Positions 8,310 to 16,560 of a DNA stretch of 64,000 nt are shown here, piece by piece. The position numbers and the translations under genes were made by a program. Where the stretch lies: contig NZ_ACJN02000002.1 of the NCBI RefSeq assembly GCF_000174435.1, positions 496,001 to 560,000 of the forward strand. Reading direction: 5' to 3'. The stretch comes from Desulfonatronospira thiodismutans ASO3-1. GTDB lineage: Bacteria > Desulfobacterota > Desulfovibrionia > Desulfovibrionales > Desulfonatronovibrionaceae. The notes beneath the pieces are model-generated. The model was given only the letters and a program-made list of their open reading frames with translations, ran no database searches and was not told where the DNA came from. Position 1 is the first letter of the stretch; each line of letters opens with the position of its first letter.

Positions 8310-9145
8310 AGCTTCTGCACAGCTTCGGGGTTGTCCGGGTCAATGCCCACCAGGCAGATTTTGTGCTCATCCGCCAGGCTTACGGCTTCTGCGCGGTCAA
8401 AGAACAGGCTGGTTCCGGATTCGTAAGCCAGGCAGGTGGCACCGGCCTGAATCATGGTTCTTACCGTCTGGCTGCCCAGTGCCGGCAGATCAATGCGCTG
8501 GTCCTGGCCCGGCTTGAAGATCTTGACCACTGTAAGGCTGGACCCGGATAGCTCGCCTGCTCTCAAAATGGCCCTGTCGGTGCCTTCTATGGCTTCTACC
8601 GCCACCACCGCCCTTTCCTTGACCACGATGCACTGGCCTATGTCTAAGCTGCCTATCTGTTTTATGATGGGCCAGGCAAACAGGATATCTTTTTTTTCGG
8701 CAAATGAAGGGGCTCGTCTGGACTGAAGGCCCGCAGGAGATATGAGTTCCGGGACAAACTCTATGGCGGATATCACCTCCAGGCCTTCCCGGTGCAGTTC
8801 ATCGGCCACAGAGCTTAAAAGAGCATTGTCGTTGCGGCTGCGCAGGTTTACCAGCAGCTTGATGGCCCTGAAGTCGGGGCGTAGATCAAAGGCCCTGGGC
8901 TTATTTATTGGGCCTGCAAAAACCACATGGGAAACCCCGGCCTGGTGCAGAAACCTGATGAGTCTGCCCAGCTGGCCGAGTTTGAGCCATACAAGCTGGT
9001 CGGTATAGGCCTGGATTTCCGGGAGGGTTTCCTTTTCAAAAGCTGCTGCCGCCACGCGGTAGCCCTGTTTGCGGGCGTTTTGAGCCACCAGGAGGGGAAA
9101 GCTGCCTCCTCCGGCTATTATCCCCAGTTTTTTACTGCCGGCCAT
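8306..9145 (-). CDS. lpxI: UDP-2,3-diacylglucosamine diphosphatase LpxI
   Basis: LpxI (DUF1009) hydrolyses UDP-2,3-diacylglucosamine to lipid X plus UMP in lipid A synthesis. It replaces LpxH in many alpha- and deltaproteobacteria. The 279-residue protein starts KKLGIIAGGGSFPLLVA and has GPINKPRAFDLRPDFRAI, RSRNDNALLSSVADELHREG, FVPELISPAG and, near the end, RIDLPALGSQTV with TCLAYESGTSLFFDR. It is the last gene of the envelope operon and overlaps the end of lpxA by 14 bases, as expected for the lpxA-lpxI neighbours of other genomes. No lpxH-like gene is seen in the window. Confidence 0.93.
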   Translation of the reverse strand: MAGSKKLGIIAGGGSFPLLVAQNARKQGYRVAAAAFEKETLPEIQAYTDQLVWLKLGQLGRLIRFLHQAGVSHVVFAGPINKPRAFDLRPDFRAIKLLVNLRSRNDNALLSSVADELHREGLEVISAIEFVPELISPAGLQSRRAPSFAEKKDILFAWPIIKQIGSLDIGQCIVVKERAVVAVEAIEGTDRAILRAGELSGSSLTVVKIFKPGQDQRIDLPALGSQTVRTMIQAGATCLAYESGTSLFFDRAEAVSLADEHKICLVGIDPDNPEAVQKL

Positions 9146-9944
9146 TTCGCTCCGGGTTTCGCTCCAGGGACACCACTCCCCTGCTGCTGGACTTGAGAAA
9201 GGAGACCAGGTTGTCTGTCAGCCTTAAGCCGGAAAAATCCTGCCCCGCTTTTTCCAGGGCCTGAACATGGCTTAAGTCCGACTTCCAGATAAGATTGAAT
9301 GCCTTTTTCAGAGCCGAGATTTCCTCCCTGGGGAATCCGGCCCGGCGCAGTCCGATGAGATTGGGTCCCACCAGCCTGGCCCTTTCTCCTACAGCCAGCA
9401 TATACGGAGGGACATCCTGGGCTATGCCGCTTTTGCCCCCGATAAAGGCGTACTCGCCTATGCGCACGAACTGGTGCACAGCGCAGAGGCCGCCAATGAC
9501 CGCTTTTTGTCCCAGGTGTACGTGCCCGCCCAGGGTGGCCCCGTTGGCCATAATCACCCCGTCTTCCAGGATGCAGTCGTGGGCCACGTGGGTGTAAGCC
9601 ATGAGAAAACACCCGGAACCGATGCTGGTGACACCCCTGCCGTCAGGAGTACCCCTGTTCAGGGTCGTGTACTCCCGGATCTTGTTGTCGTCCCCCAGCC
9701 TGAGCCAGGTTTCCTCGCCCTGGTACTTGATATCCTGCGGGCCTTCACCGATGCAGGCGTAGGAGTAGACGTGGTTGTTTCGTCCCAGGCTGGTGAACTT
9801 CTTGATCTGGGCAAAAGCGTCCACCCTGGTTCCCTCGCCCAGGCTGGTACTCTCCTCGATGATGACATAAGGCCCGATGACCACTCCAGGCCCCAGCTCG
9901 GCTTCAGGGTGGACTATGGAGGTTGGATGGATTTGTGTTTTCAC
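9132..9944 (-). CDS. lpxA: Acyl-ACP--UDP-N-acetylglucosamine O-acyltransferase
   Basis: LpxA performs the first committed step of lipid A synthesis, 3-O-acylation of UDP-GlcNAc. I chose the GTG at 9944 (GTGA overlapping the fabZ stop), giving 270 residues, because homologous sequence begins at KTQIHPTSIVHPEAELG. The longer frame upstream is only the fabZ shadow. The left-handed beta helix is visible as hexapeptide repeats (about 4-190). The catalytic His lies in THVAHDCILED, followed by ANGATLGGHVHLG and AVHQFVRIGEYAFIGG. A helical C-terminal domain follows (REEISALKKAFNLIW). It sits between fabZ and lpxI in the operon. Confidence 0.95.
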   Translation of the reverse strand: MKTQIHPTSIVHPEAELGPGVVIGPYVIIEESTSLGEGTRVDAFAQIKKFTSLGRNNHVYSYACIGEGPQDIKYQGEETWLRLGDDNKIREYTTLNRGTPDGRGVTSIGSGCFLMAYTHVAHDCILEDGVIMANGATLGGHVHLGQKAVIGGLCAVHQFVRIGEYAFIGGKSGIAQDVPPYMLAVGERARLVGPNLIGLRRAGFPREEISALKKAFNLIWKSDLSHVQALEKAGQDFSGLRLTDNLVSFLKSSSRGVVSLERNPERNGRQ

Positions 9945-10408
9945 GCCTGGTCTTCCCTGTCTACGATGGTTGCTGAAAACATGCCTTCGGCCGCCACCCT
10001 GTCCTGGACCACGGCCTGGCCGTGCATACGCCACAGGTTCATGCGGTGCCGGTCGTAAGTTATATGCATATACAGGCTGTCCCCTGGAAAGACGGGCTTT
10101 CGAAAGCGCACCTTGTCCACACCGGTAAAAAGAAAAATCTTGCCCTGCATCTGGTCCGGAACGCTTCCAGCCACCAGAAGCCCTCCGGCCTGGGCCAGGG
10201 ACTCCAGAATGAGCACACCGGGCATAACCGGGTAATCCGGGAAATGCCCCTGGAAAAAAGGCTCGTTTATGGTGACGTTTTTCAGGGCCTTGAGGCTTTT
10301 AAAGGGCTCCAGCTGCACCACCCGGTCCACCAGCAGAAATGGATAGCGATGGGGCAGAAAGTTCAAGATGTCCTGAATGGACATTTCAGTTCCCGGGACC
10401 TGGTTCAC
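9941..10408 (-). CDS. fabZ: 3-hydroxyacyl-[ACP] dehydratase
   Basis: FabZ dehydrates beta-hydroxyacyl-ACP in fatty-acid elongation and competes with LpxA/LpxD for hydroxyacyl-ACP, which explains its place between lpxD and lpxA. Hot-dog fold motifs are clear: ILNFLPHRYPFLLVDRV at the N-terminus, GHFPDYPVMPGVLILESLAQ with the catalytic His and Glu, and RKPVFPGDSLYM. The length of 155 residues is typical. Its ATG overlaps the lpxD stop by 4 bases. Confidence 0.96.
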   Translation of the reverse strand: MNQVPGTEMSIQDILNFLPHRYPFLLVDRVVQLEPFKSLKALKNVTINEPFFQGHFPDYPVMPGVLILESLAQAGGLLVAGSVPDQMQGKIFLFTGVDKVRFRKPVFPGDSLYMHITYDRHRMNLWRMHGQAVVQDRVAAEGMFSATIVDREDQA

Positions 10409-11436
10409 TTGTCTTCTCCTTGGTTCGGTCTGTTACTGGACTGTATCTGCTTTTCAAGCTGCTTGATCCTTTTGTTCATCTGGGAGAGCCTGGGCAGAAG
10501 AACCGCGTTGCGCAGGAAAGTAGTGTGATCCATGGCCGGGATGCCGCCGGCATCGGTGTTGGCGGGCAAAGATTTTCCCACCCCGGACTTGGCCGCCACC
10601 CGGCAGTTGTCTTCGATTTCCAGATGTCCGGCAACACCCACCTGGCCCCCCAGGATGACATTGCTGCCCAGACGTACGCTTCCGGATATCCCCACCTGGG
10701 ATATGAGCACGCAGTTTTCCCCAGTCTGCACATTGTGGGCGATCTGGACCAGGTTGTCTATCTTGGTCCCCTTTCCTATCCTGGTTTCGCCCAGGGTGGC
10801 CCGGTCAATGGTGGTGCAGGAGCCTATCTCCACATCGTCCTCGATGACCACCCTGCCCACCTGGGGAATCTTAACACGCTCTTCACCGTCCTGGATAAAG
10901 CCGAAGCCGTCGCTGCCTATGACCGCACCCGGGTGAATAATGACCCGGTCATTTATGCGGCAGCCGGCCATAATGCTCACCTGGGGGTAAACCAGGCAGT
11001 CCCGGCCAAGAACCACATTCTCCCCGATATAGCAGTGGGGAAAGATGCGGCATCCAGGTCCTATGCGGGCATTGGCCCCGATAAAGACCATGGGGTGAAT
11101 AATAGCTGTAGGGTCAATGGTGGCCGTGGAGTGGATGCCTTCCTGCCCTGGAAAACTCTCCTGCATGCCCTGAGGTTCATGAAAAAGCTGCATGACCCGG
11201 GCAAAATCCAGGTAGGGGTTTGGGCTTTTTATGGCCCTGGACACCATCTCCGCCTTTTCCGGGGGAACAATTACCGCCCCGGCCGAGGTGGTTTCAAGCC
11301 GGGGCAGGTACCTGGAATCAGACAGAAAGGACAGCTCGTCCGGTCCGGCCTGCTCCAGGGTGTTTACCCCGGTTATGTCCAGGTCTTCACCTGTGTATTC
11401 AAGTTTGAGGCGGGCTGCGATTTCAGAGAGAAGCAT
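10405..11436 (-). CDS. lpxD: UDP-3-O-(3-hydroxyacyl)glucosamine N-acyltransferase
   Basis: LpxD adds the N-linked hydroxyacyl chain in the third step of lipid A synthesis. The 343-residue protein has the N-terminal uridine-binding domain (LLSEIAARLKLEYTG, then LSFLSDSRYLPRL), a long hexapeptide beta helix (about 100-300, for example ATIDPTAIIHPMVFIG), the active-site His region LVQIAHNVQTGENCVL and a C-terminal helix (RLSQMNKRIKQLEKQIQ). It lies 13 bases downstream of the Skp/OmpH gene and overlaps fabZ. Confidence 0.96.
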   Translation of the reverse strand: MLLSEIAARLKLEYTGEDLDITGVNTLEQAGPDELSFLSDSRYLPRLETTSAGAVIVPPEKAEMVSRAIKSPNPYLDFARVMQLFHEPQGMQESFPGQEGIHSTATIDPTAIIHPMVFIGANARIGPGCRIFPHCYIGENVVLGRDCLVYPQVSIMAGCRINDRVIIHPGAVIGSDGFGFIQDGEERVKIPQVGRVVIEDDVEIGSCTTIDRATLGETRIGKGTKIDNLVQIAHNVQTGENCVLISQVGISGSVRLGSNVILGGQVGVAGHLEIEDNCRVAAKSGVGKSLPANTDAGGIPAMDHTTFLRNAVLLPRLSQMNKRIKQLEKQIQSSNRPNQGEDK

Positions 11437-11449
11437 GGTACCCTGCCCC

Positions 11450-11968
11450 TTAATTCCGGGCTTCCCAGGCCTGGTTCACTTCATCCATGAGTTCGTCGGT
11501 GACGTTCATGGCATCCTTTGCGTAGATTATTCCGCTTCCTTGCGCATCCAGGATCATGTCGAACCCGTTTTTCTCGGCAAAATCATCTATGACCTCGAAA
11601 AGCAGGTCGATGATGGGATCCGAGAGTTCCTGTTCCTCCTGCTGCATCCTGGCCTGGTAGGACTGGTATTTCTGCTGGAACTGCTGCATCTTCTGGCGCA
11701 GTTCCGCCTCCATGTCCTGCTGGGCCTCCTGACTCAGGACCATACTCTGCTTCTGCAGTTCTTCCCGCAGTCTTTCCACCTCGGCCCTTTCTTCCTCCAG
11801 GTCATCACGCATCTCCTCGAACCGCAGGGTCAGCTGGCCCAGGGCCTGCTTGCCTGGTTCCGATGACTCCAGGATGCGCTGCACTTCCACTATGCCGATT
11901 TTGTTTTCCGCCAGGGCCATACTCGGAACCAGCAGGCAGATAATAAGTAAAAGAACTGTTTTTTTCAT
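11450..11968 (-). CDS. OmpH/Skp-family periplasmic chaperone
   Basis: Skp binds unfolded outer-membrane proteins and delivers them to the BAM complex. The 172-residue protein has a signal peptide (MKKTVLLLIICLLVPSMALA), then IGIVEVQRILESSEPGKQA, a long Glu/Gln-rich coiled coil (about 50-125) forming the tentacles, and a C-terminal strand region (FDMILDAQGSGIIYAKDAMN) of the trimer body. It lies directly downstream of bamA, its functional partner, and upstream of lpxD. Confidence 0.92.
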   Translation of the reverse strand: MKKTVLLLIICLLVPSMALAENKIGIVEVQRILESSEPGKQALGQLTLRFEEMRDDLEEERAEVERLREELQKQSMVLSQEAQQDMEAELRQKMQQFQQKYQSYQARMQQEEQELSDPIIDLLFEVIDDFAEKNGFDMILDAQGSGIIYAKDAMNVTDELMDEVNQAWEARN

Positions 11969-11995
11969 TTTATATCACTCCTTGGATCTTTTTGT

Positions 11996-14677
11996 TTAAA
12001 ATTCATGCCCCATGGAGAACTCGATCTGGCTGCGGCTGCTGTCCTCCAGATCGTCCAGGGCATAACCGTATTCAACCCGGATGGGGCCCATGGGAGAATA
12101 CCAGCGTACACCGGCCCCGATACTCTTGTACAAGTCGAAATCCACGCTTTCCCCTTTATCCCAGACATTGCCGGCATCGAAAAAGACCAGGCCCATGAGG
12201 CCGATCTCTTCGTTCAAGGGATGCAGCAGCTCAAAATTGGTGAAGAAGTGCTTGTCGCCGCCCTTGACTTCCCCGTCGTCGAACCTCGGGGCCAGCTTGC
12301 GCGCCGCATAGCCGCGCACGCTGTTGATCCCGCCCAGGCGGAAGAGTTCAAAGTTGGGGATGTCTTCATCCGTGTTGCGCATGACGTAACCTGCCTGTCC
12401 TTTCCAGTGGAATATACTTCTGTTTAAAACTGGTCGATAGTAGTCTGAGCTGGCAATGTACTTGATGAAGTTATCATCACCCTGCAGAAGACCACCGGCA
12501 TATTCAACTGAGAGCAGGTTTCTGGTTCCCCTGGAGGGGTTTATGCGCCGGTTGCGGGTGTCGCGAATGGCCGCCACATAGGCACCGCTGGACCAGTTTT
12601 CTCCTTCCAGGTCCTTGATGTCCCGGTGGGCATCGTCGTCCACATTGGTGATCTCGTAGTTTTCAAGGCGGTAATTCCAGTGCAGTCTGGTGTATTCCCC
12701 GATGGTGTAGGCGAACTTGGCCCTGCCCCCCCGGGTGTCCCGGTCGTAAGTGAAATATTCTTCATCTATCCAGTACAGGTCGGCTCCCATGCCCAGGTTG
12801 CTGTCCCGGACCCGGGGGTTCCAGAAATCCAGGTCAAAGCGGGTGGTCCGGGCTCCGAAACTTCCGCTGAAGCTCAATTGGTACCCCTTGCCAAAGAGGT
12901 TTCTCTGCTGGATCATTCCGGTGAAAAACACCCGGTCATAAGATGAGTAGCCTGCCCCGGCGGAAAGCATGCCGGTGGGCTTTTCCTCCACCTGGGTTAC
13001 CAGGTCCAGCACGTTGTCGTCTTCAGTGGGTACAGGCTGAATATCCACCTGCTCAAAATAGTCCAGGCGCTGCAGTCTTTCCGTGGATCTTCGAAGGTCG
13101 CTGCCCCGGAAAAGATCTCCGTCGGTGAGGCGCATTTCCCTGCGGATGACGTTATCCCTGGTCCTGGTATTGCCCTCGATGAGTACCCGACCGATGTAGA
13201 TCTTCTCGCCCTTGCTCAGGTTGTAGATGACATCGACCTTTTTTTCATCCTCGTCCACCTGCATGTTCACATCGGCTTCGGCAAAGGCATAGCCGTAGTC
13301 GGTGTAAAAATCGGCCAGGTTCTGGGTATCTTTTTGCATGGAAGAGCGGCTGAAGTACTCGCCTTCTTCTCCCAGGTCGTCCAGGATGGTCAGCTTTTTC
13401 AGTTCATCTTCGCTTACCAGGAGGTCCCCCTGGAATGATACCTCACCCATTTTGTAGCGGTGGCCTTCCTCCACGTGGAAGGTCAGGTAGATGCCGTCCT
13501 CTTCGTAGTCCACGTCCGGCTGTCCCACCCGGGCATCAATATATCCCTTGTCCGCGTAGAAGGCTTCCAGGGCGGCCACATCCCGGTCCAGAAGCTCTTC
13601 TCTTAAAACTCCTCTGCCGGTAAGCCAGGAAAAGATGCCGCGTCTTTTAAGCTCCATTTCCCCGCGCAGGGTGCGCTCGCTTATTTCCTCCGCCCCACGG
13701 ATCTCGATGCCGCGGATGAACAGGCGGTTGCCCTCGTCAATATTGATGTTCAGGTTGGCTTCACGCTCGTCGATTTCACTAATGCTGTAATCAACTGTGG
13801 CGTTGTAATATCCCTTGCCCCGGTACAACTCCCGGATCCTGCCCAGGTCTTCACTGATGATCTGGGGGTTTACCACCGATCCTGTTCTGGTGGTGAGCAC
13901 TTCCCGGACATCGCTTTCGCTGATATCATCGGCTCCGGATATGTTGATATTTTGAATCAGGGGCTTTTCCTCCACCACGATGGTGACTTCCTTACCCTGG
14001 GGTGTGTCCTCGACATGGAACTGCACGTCGTCGAAATATCCCAGGTCGAAGATATTGCGCAGTTCCCGGTTTAGTTTTTCCGGGTCATACATGTCACCTT
14101 CCTGGACCTGGAGGCGAAGCAGGACCACGTCCGGATCCAGGATATCAACGCCTTCAATGTCGATGGAGGCGATGCGCTCCTCGCGGAGCATTTCCTGATA
14201 AACCTTTTCCGCCAGTTCCTCCACTGCCGGCAGGATGTTTATCACGCCTTCCTTGACTATGTAGAAAGGCACGGTTTCCCTTTCACCATAGCCGTCCACA
14301 AGTCTTGCATCCAGGCTTATGTATTCGTCCACTGCATTGAAGGTGCCATAGAGGGCAAAGCGGCCGTCTCCCAGAAGGGCCAGTCTCCGGGCCTTCTCTA
14401 CGTCCAGATAGCTTACTTCTTCCCGTGTGATAAGGGTCTGCCCCAGTTCCGGCTCAACAACATCCAGGCCCTTGTCCCGCAGGGAACTGGTAAGCATGGA
14501 AGGCAGACCGGTCTGTAAATATTCAAGCTCTTCAGGGGCGTTTATTTCAAAGGGCAGAACCAGTATCTGCTTTTGTCCGGCATGTGAGGTGCCGGCAGCC
14601 AGCATCAGAAGAAAAAAGGGCAGAAAGACAAGTACCCGTTGCAACAGTGAGTTATTGATTAAGGACATACATGCCAC
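11996..14677 (-). CDS. bamA: Outer membrane protein assembly factor BamA with extra N-terminal domain
   Basis: BamA inserts beta-barrel proteins into the outer membrane. The 893-residue protein has a signal peptide (to about residue 33), an additional domain of about 130 residues (begins GQKQILVLPFEINAPEELEY) not present in E. coli BamA (about 810 residues), POTRA repeats (about 165-520, for example PLIQNINISGADDISESDV and GRVLIEGNTRTRDNVIRRE) and a C-terminal 16-strand barrel with GGINSVRGYAARKLAPR and a terminal Phe (SMGHEF). The extra domain resembles TolB/FlgO-like periplasmic folds by eye only. The start overlaps the end of lolD by 26 bases; the ATG at 14668 is an alternative start. Confidence 0.95.
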   Translation of the reverse strand: MACMSLINNSLLQRVLVFLPFFLLMLAAGTSHAGQKQILVLPFEINAPEELEYLQTGLPSMLTSSLRDKGLDVVEPELGQTLITREEVSYLDVEKARRLALLGDGRFALYGTFNAVDEYISLDARLVDGYGERETVPFYIVKEGVINILPAVEELAEKVYQEMLREERIASIDIEGVDILDPDVVLLRLQVQEGDMYDPEKLNRELRNIFDLGYFDDVQFHVEDTPQGKEVTIVVEEKPLIQNINISGADDISESDVREVLTTRTGSVVNPQIISEDLGRIRELYRGKGYYNATVDYSISEIDEREANLNINIDEGNRLFIRGIEIRGAEEISERTLRGEMELKRRGIFSWLTGRGVLREELLDRDVAALEAFYADKGYIDARVGQPDVDYEEDGIYLTFHVEEGHRYKMGEVSFQGDLLVSEDELKKLTILDDLGEEGEYFSRSSMQKDTQNLADFYTDYGYAFAEADVNMQVDEDEKKVDVIYNLSKGEKIYIGRVLIEGNTRTRDNVIRREMRLTDGDLFRGSDLRRSTERLQRLDYFEQVDIQPVPTEDDNVLDLVTQVEEKPTGMLSAGAGYSSYDRVFFTGMIQQRNLFGKGYQLSFSGSFGARTTRFDLDFWNPRVRDSNLGMGADLYWIDEEYFTYDRDTRGGRAKFAYTIGEYTRLHWNYRLENYEITNVDDDAHRDIKDLEGENWSSGAYVAAIRDTRNRRINPSRGTRNLLSVEYAGGLLQGDDNFIKYIASSDYYRPVLNRSIFHWKGQAGYVMRNTDEDIPNFELFRLGGINSVRGYAARKLAPRFDDGEVKGGDKHFFTNFELLHPLNEEIGLMGLVFFDAGNVWDKGESVDFDLYKSIGAGVRWYSPMGPIRVEYGYALDDLEDSSRSQIEFSMGHEF

Positions 14678-15338
14678 CTGATTTTAGTTCGTAATTTATA
14701 TTCATGCGCGAAGCCAAGTCCAGATTGTGGGTCACCACCACTAAGGTCATGCCCAGTTCACGGTTTAAATGCAGAAGCAGATCCCCCACTTCCCGTCCTT
14801 TGGCCTCGTCCAGGTTGCCTGTGGGTTCATCCGCCAGGAGCACTCCAGGCCGGGGCAGAATAGCCCTGGCGATTGCCGCACGCTGGCTTTCTCCACCGGA
14901 CAGTGTGGTAACGCTCTGGCCGGCCTTGTGCTTCAGCCCTACCTGGTCTAAGGCCTCAAGGGCGGCCTCATGGGCCTTTTTTCTGTTGATGCCGTTTATT
15001 ACGGCAGGCATGGCCACGTTTTCCAGGGTGTTGAACTCGGGGAGCAAATGGTGAAACTGGAAAATGAACCCCATCTCTGTTCTTCGCAGTGCGGCCTTTT
15101 GTACAGGAGTAAGAGTGGACAGATCCTGTCCGTTGAAAAAGACCTTTCCTTCAGTGGGGTCGTCCAGGGTGCCCAGAATGTGCAGCAGAGTACTCTTGCC
15201 GCATCCCGAGGCTCCCTGGACCGCCACGGTCTCTTTTTTCTCGATGCACAGATCCACCCTGTCCAGGACAGTGATGGTTTCCGGGCCGGAAGTGAAAGAC
15301 TTGCTCAGATTTTCCAGTTTGTAAAGGGGTTCATTCAT
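14652..15338 (-). CDS. lolD: Lipoprotein-releasing ABC transporter ATPase LolD
   Basis: LolD powers release of outer-membrane lipoproteins from the inner membrane to LolA. The 228-residue ATPase has Walker A GASGCGKSTLLH, Q-loop FIFQFHHLLPEF, signature LSGGESQRAAIARAIL, Walker B GVLLADEPTGNLDE and the switch His in VVVTHNLDLA. It overlaps the lolC/E permease gene by 8 bases and the start of bamA by 26 bases, so the genes are in one transcript. Confidence 0.95.
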   Translation of the reverse strand: MNEPLYKLENLSKSFTSGPETITVLDRVDLCIEKKETVAVQGASGCGKSTLLHILGTLDDPTEGKVFFNGQDLSTLTPVQKAALRRTEMGFIFQFHHLLPEFNTLENVAMPAVINGINRKKAHEAALEALDQVGLKHKAGQSVTTLSGGESQRAAIARAILPRPGVLLADEPTGNLDEAKGREVGDLLLHLNRELGMTLVVVTHNLDLASRMNINYELKSGGMYVLNQ

Positions 15339-16560
15339 GCCTAAGAGCCTCGGAGGGGTTGAGCCCCGATGCTTTGCGGGCCGGATATATGGTGGCCAGA
15401 AAGCAAAGGACCATGGCGGCTACAGCTATTATTATCAGGTCTGAAGTGTGTAAGAGCACCGGCAGGTACTCCATGAAATAGACATCCGCCGGCAAACGGA
15501 TAAACTTGTAGTTCTCAAGAATATAGCAGCCTCCCAGGCCCACTGCAAAGCCCAGAGCGGTGCCAAGCCCCCCTATCATCAGTCCCAGCAGGACGAATAT
15601 ATTGCGGATCATCCGCCTGGTGGTGCCCATGGACATGAGTATGGCTATATCCCGGGTCTTTTCCATGACCAGCATAACCAGGGCGGTGATGATGCTGAAG
15701 GACCCCACCAGGACAATCATGGCCAGGATAACGCCCATGGCGATTTTTTCCAGTTCCAGTGCGGCAAAGAGATTTTCATTCATCTCCTTCCAGTTGCGCA
15801 CGTAGTAGGGGTACCCCCCCAGTTTTTCAGACACCCTCTCGGACAGCTCCCGGGCGCGGTCAGCGTCGTGGACCCGCAGCTCCATGCCGGAAACCACGTC
15901 GCGGGTAAATCCCATGAGTTCCTGGGCGTCATTGATTGTGGTGTAGGCAAAAGAGGTGTCGTACTCATACATGCCTGTCCTGAAGACGCCCCGGACATCA
16001 AATGTGGTTATGCTGGGCGTGAAACCGGCTGAAGTGCCTTCCCCGGAAGGGGCCATGACATTCACTGTGTCCCCTGTGCCTGCACGGAGATTGGCGGCAA
16101 GTTCCTGTCCGATAATCAGGCCGGGGAAGTCCTTTTCTATCTCCAGGTCCAGAACGCCACCCTGGACCATTTCCTGGTCCAGCCCCAGAACTTGTTTTGC
16201 GCCCTGGGGGTCTATACCTCTCAGCACCACCCCCTTAACCCCCGAGGGGGTGCTGAGCATGACTTCGGAATAAATGAAAGGGGTTGCGCCCCTGACCCCG
16301 GCTATTTCTTCCAGGTCTCCGGCCATATCCTGGTAATCGGCTATGGTGCCGGTGTGGCTGCCCACTACAATATGAGCGTTCAGACCCAGGATCTTGTCCC
16401 GCAGGTTCTCGCTGAAACCGTTCATGACCCCCAGGACAATAATGAGAGCTGCAACACCCAGGGCCACACCCAAAACGGACAAGAGAGAAATGACCGATAT
16501 AAAGGCCTGCTCCCTCTTGGCCCGGAGATAGCGCAAAGCCACTAAAAATTCAAAACGCAT
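15331..16560 (-). CDS. Lipoprotein-releasing ABC transporter permease LolC/LolE family
   Basis: The 409-residue membrane protein has one N-terminal helix (about 20-45, VLGVALGVAALIIVLGVMNG), a large periplasmic MacB_PCD domain (about 50-240) and three C-terminal helices (about 270-400), the architecture of LolC/E. The N-terminal sequence FLVALRYLRAKR is typical. A single gene is present rather than a lolC plus lolE pair, so it probably forms a homodimer with LolD (LolF-like arrangement). It begins at the base where lysS ends. Confidence 0.93.
   Translation of the reverse strand: MRFEFLVALRYLRAKREQAFISVISLLSVLGVALGVAALIIVLGVMNGFSENLRDKILGLNAHIVVGSHTGTIADYQDMAGDLEEIAGVRGATPFIYSEVMLSTPSGVKGVVLRGIDPQGAKQVLGLDQEMVQGGVLDLEIEKDFPGLIIGQELAANLRAGTGDTVNVMAPSGEGTSAGFTPSITTFDVRGVFRTGMYEYDTSFAYTTINDAQELMGFTRDVVSGMELRVHDADRARELSERVSEKLGGYPYYVRNWKEMNENLFAALELEKIAMGVILAMIVLVGSFSIITALVMLVMEKTRDIAILMSMGTTRRMIRNIFVLLGLMIGGLGTALGFAVGLGGCYILENYKFIRLPADVYFMEYLPVLLHTSDLIIIAVAAMVLCFLATIYPARKASGLNPSEALRHE

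Noticed and set aside
9945-10034. Longer N-terminus for LpxA
   Set aside because: The extra codons are the fabZ 3' end in another frame, and the GTG at 9944 overlaps the fabZ stop as in coupled operons.
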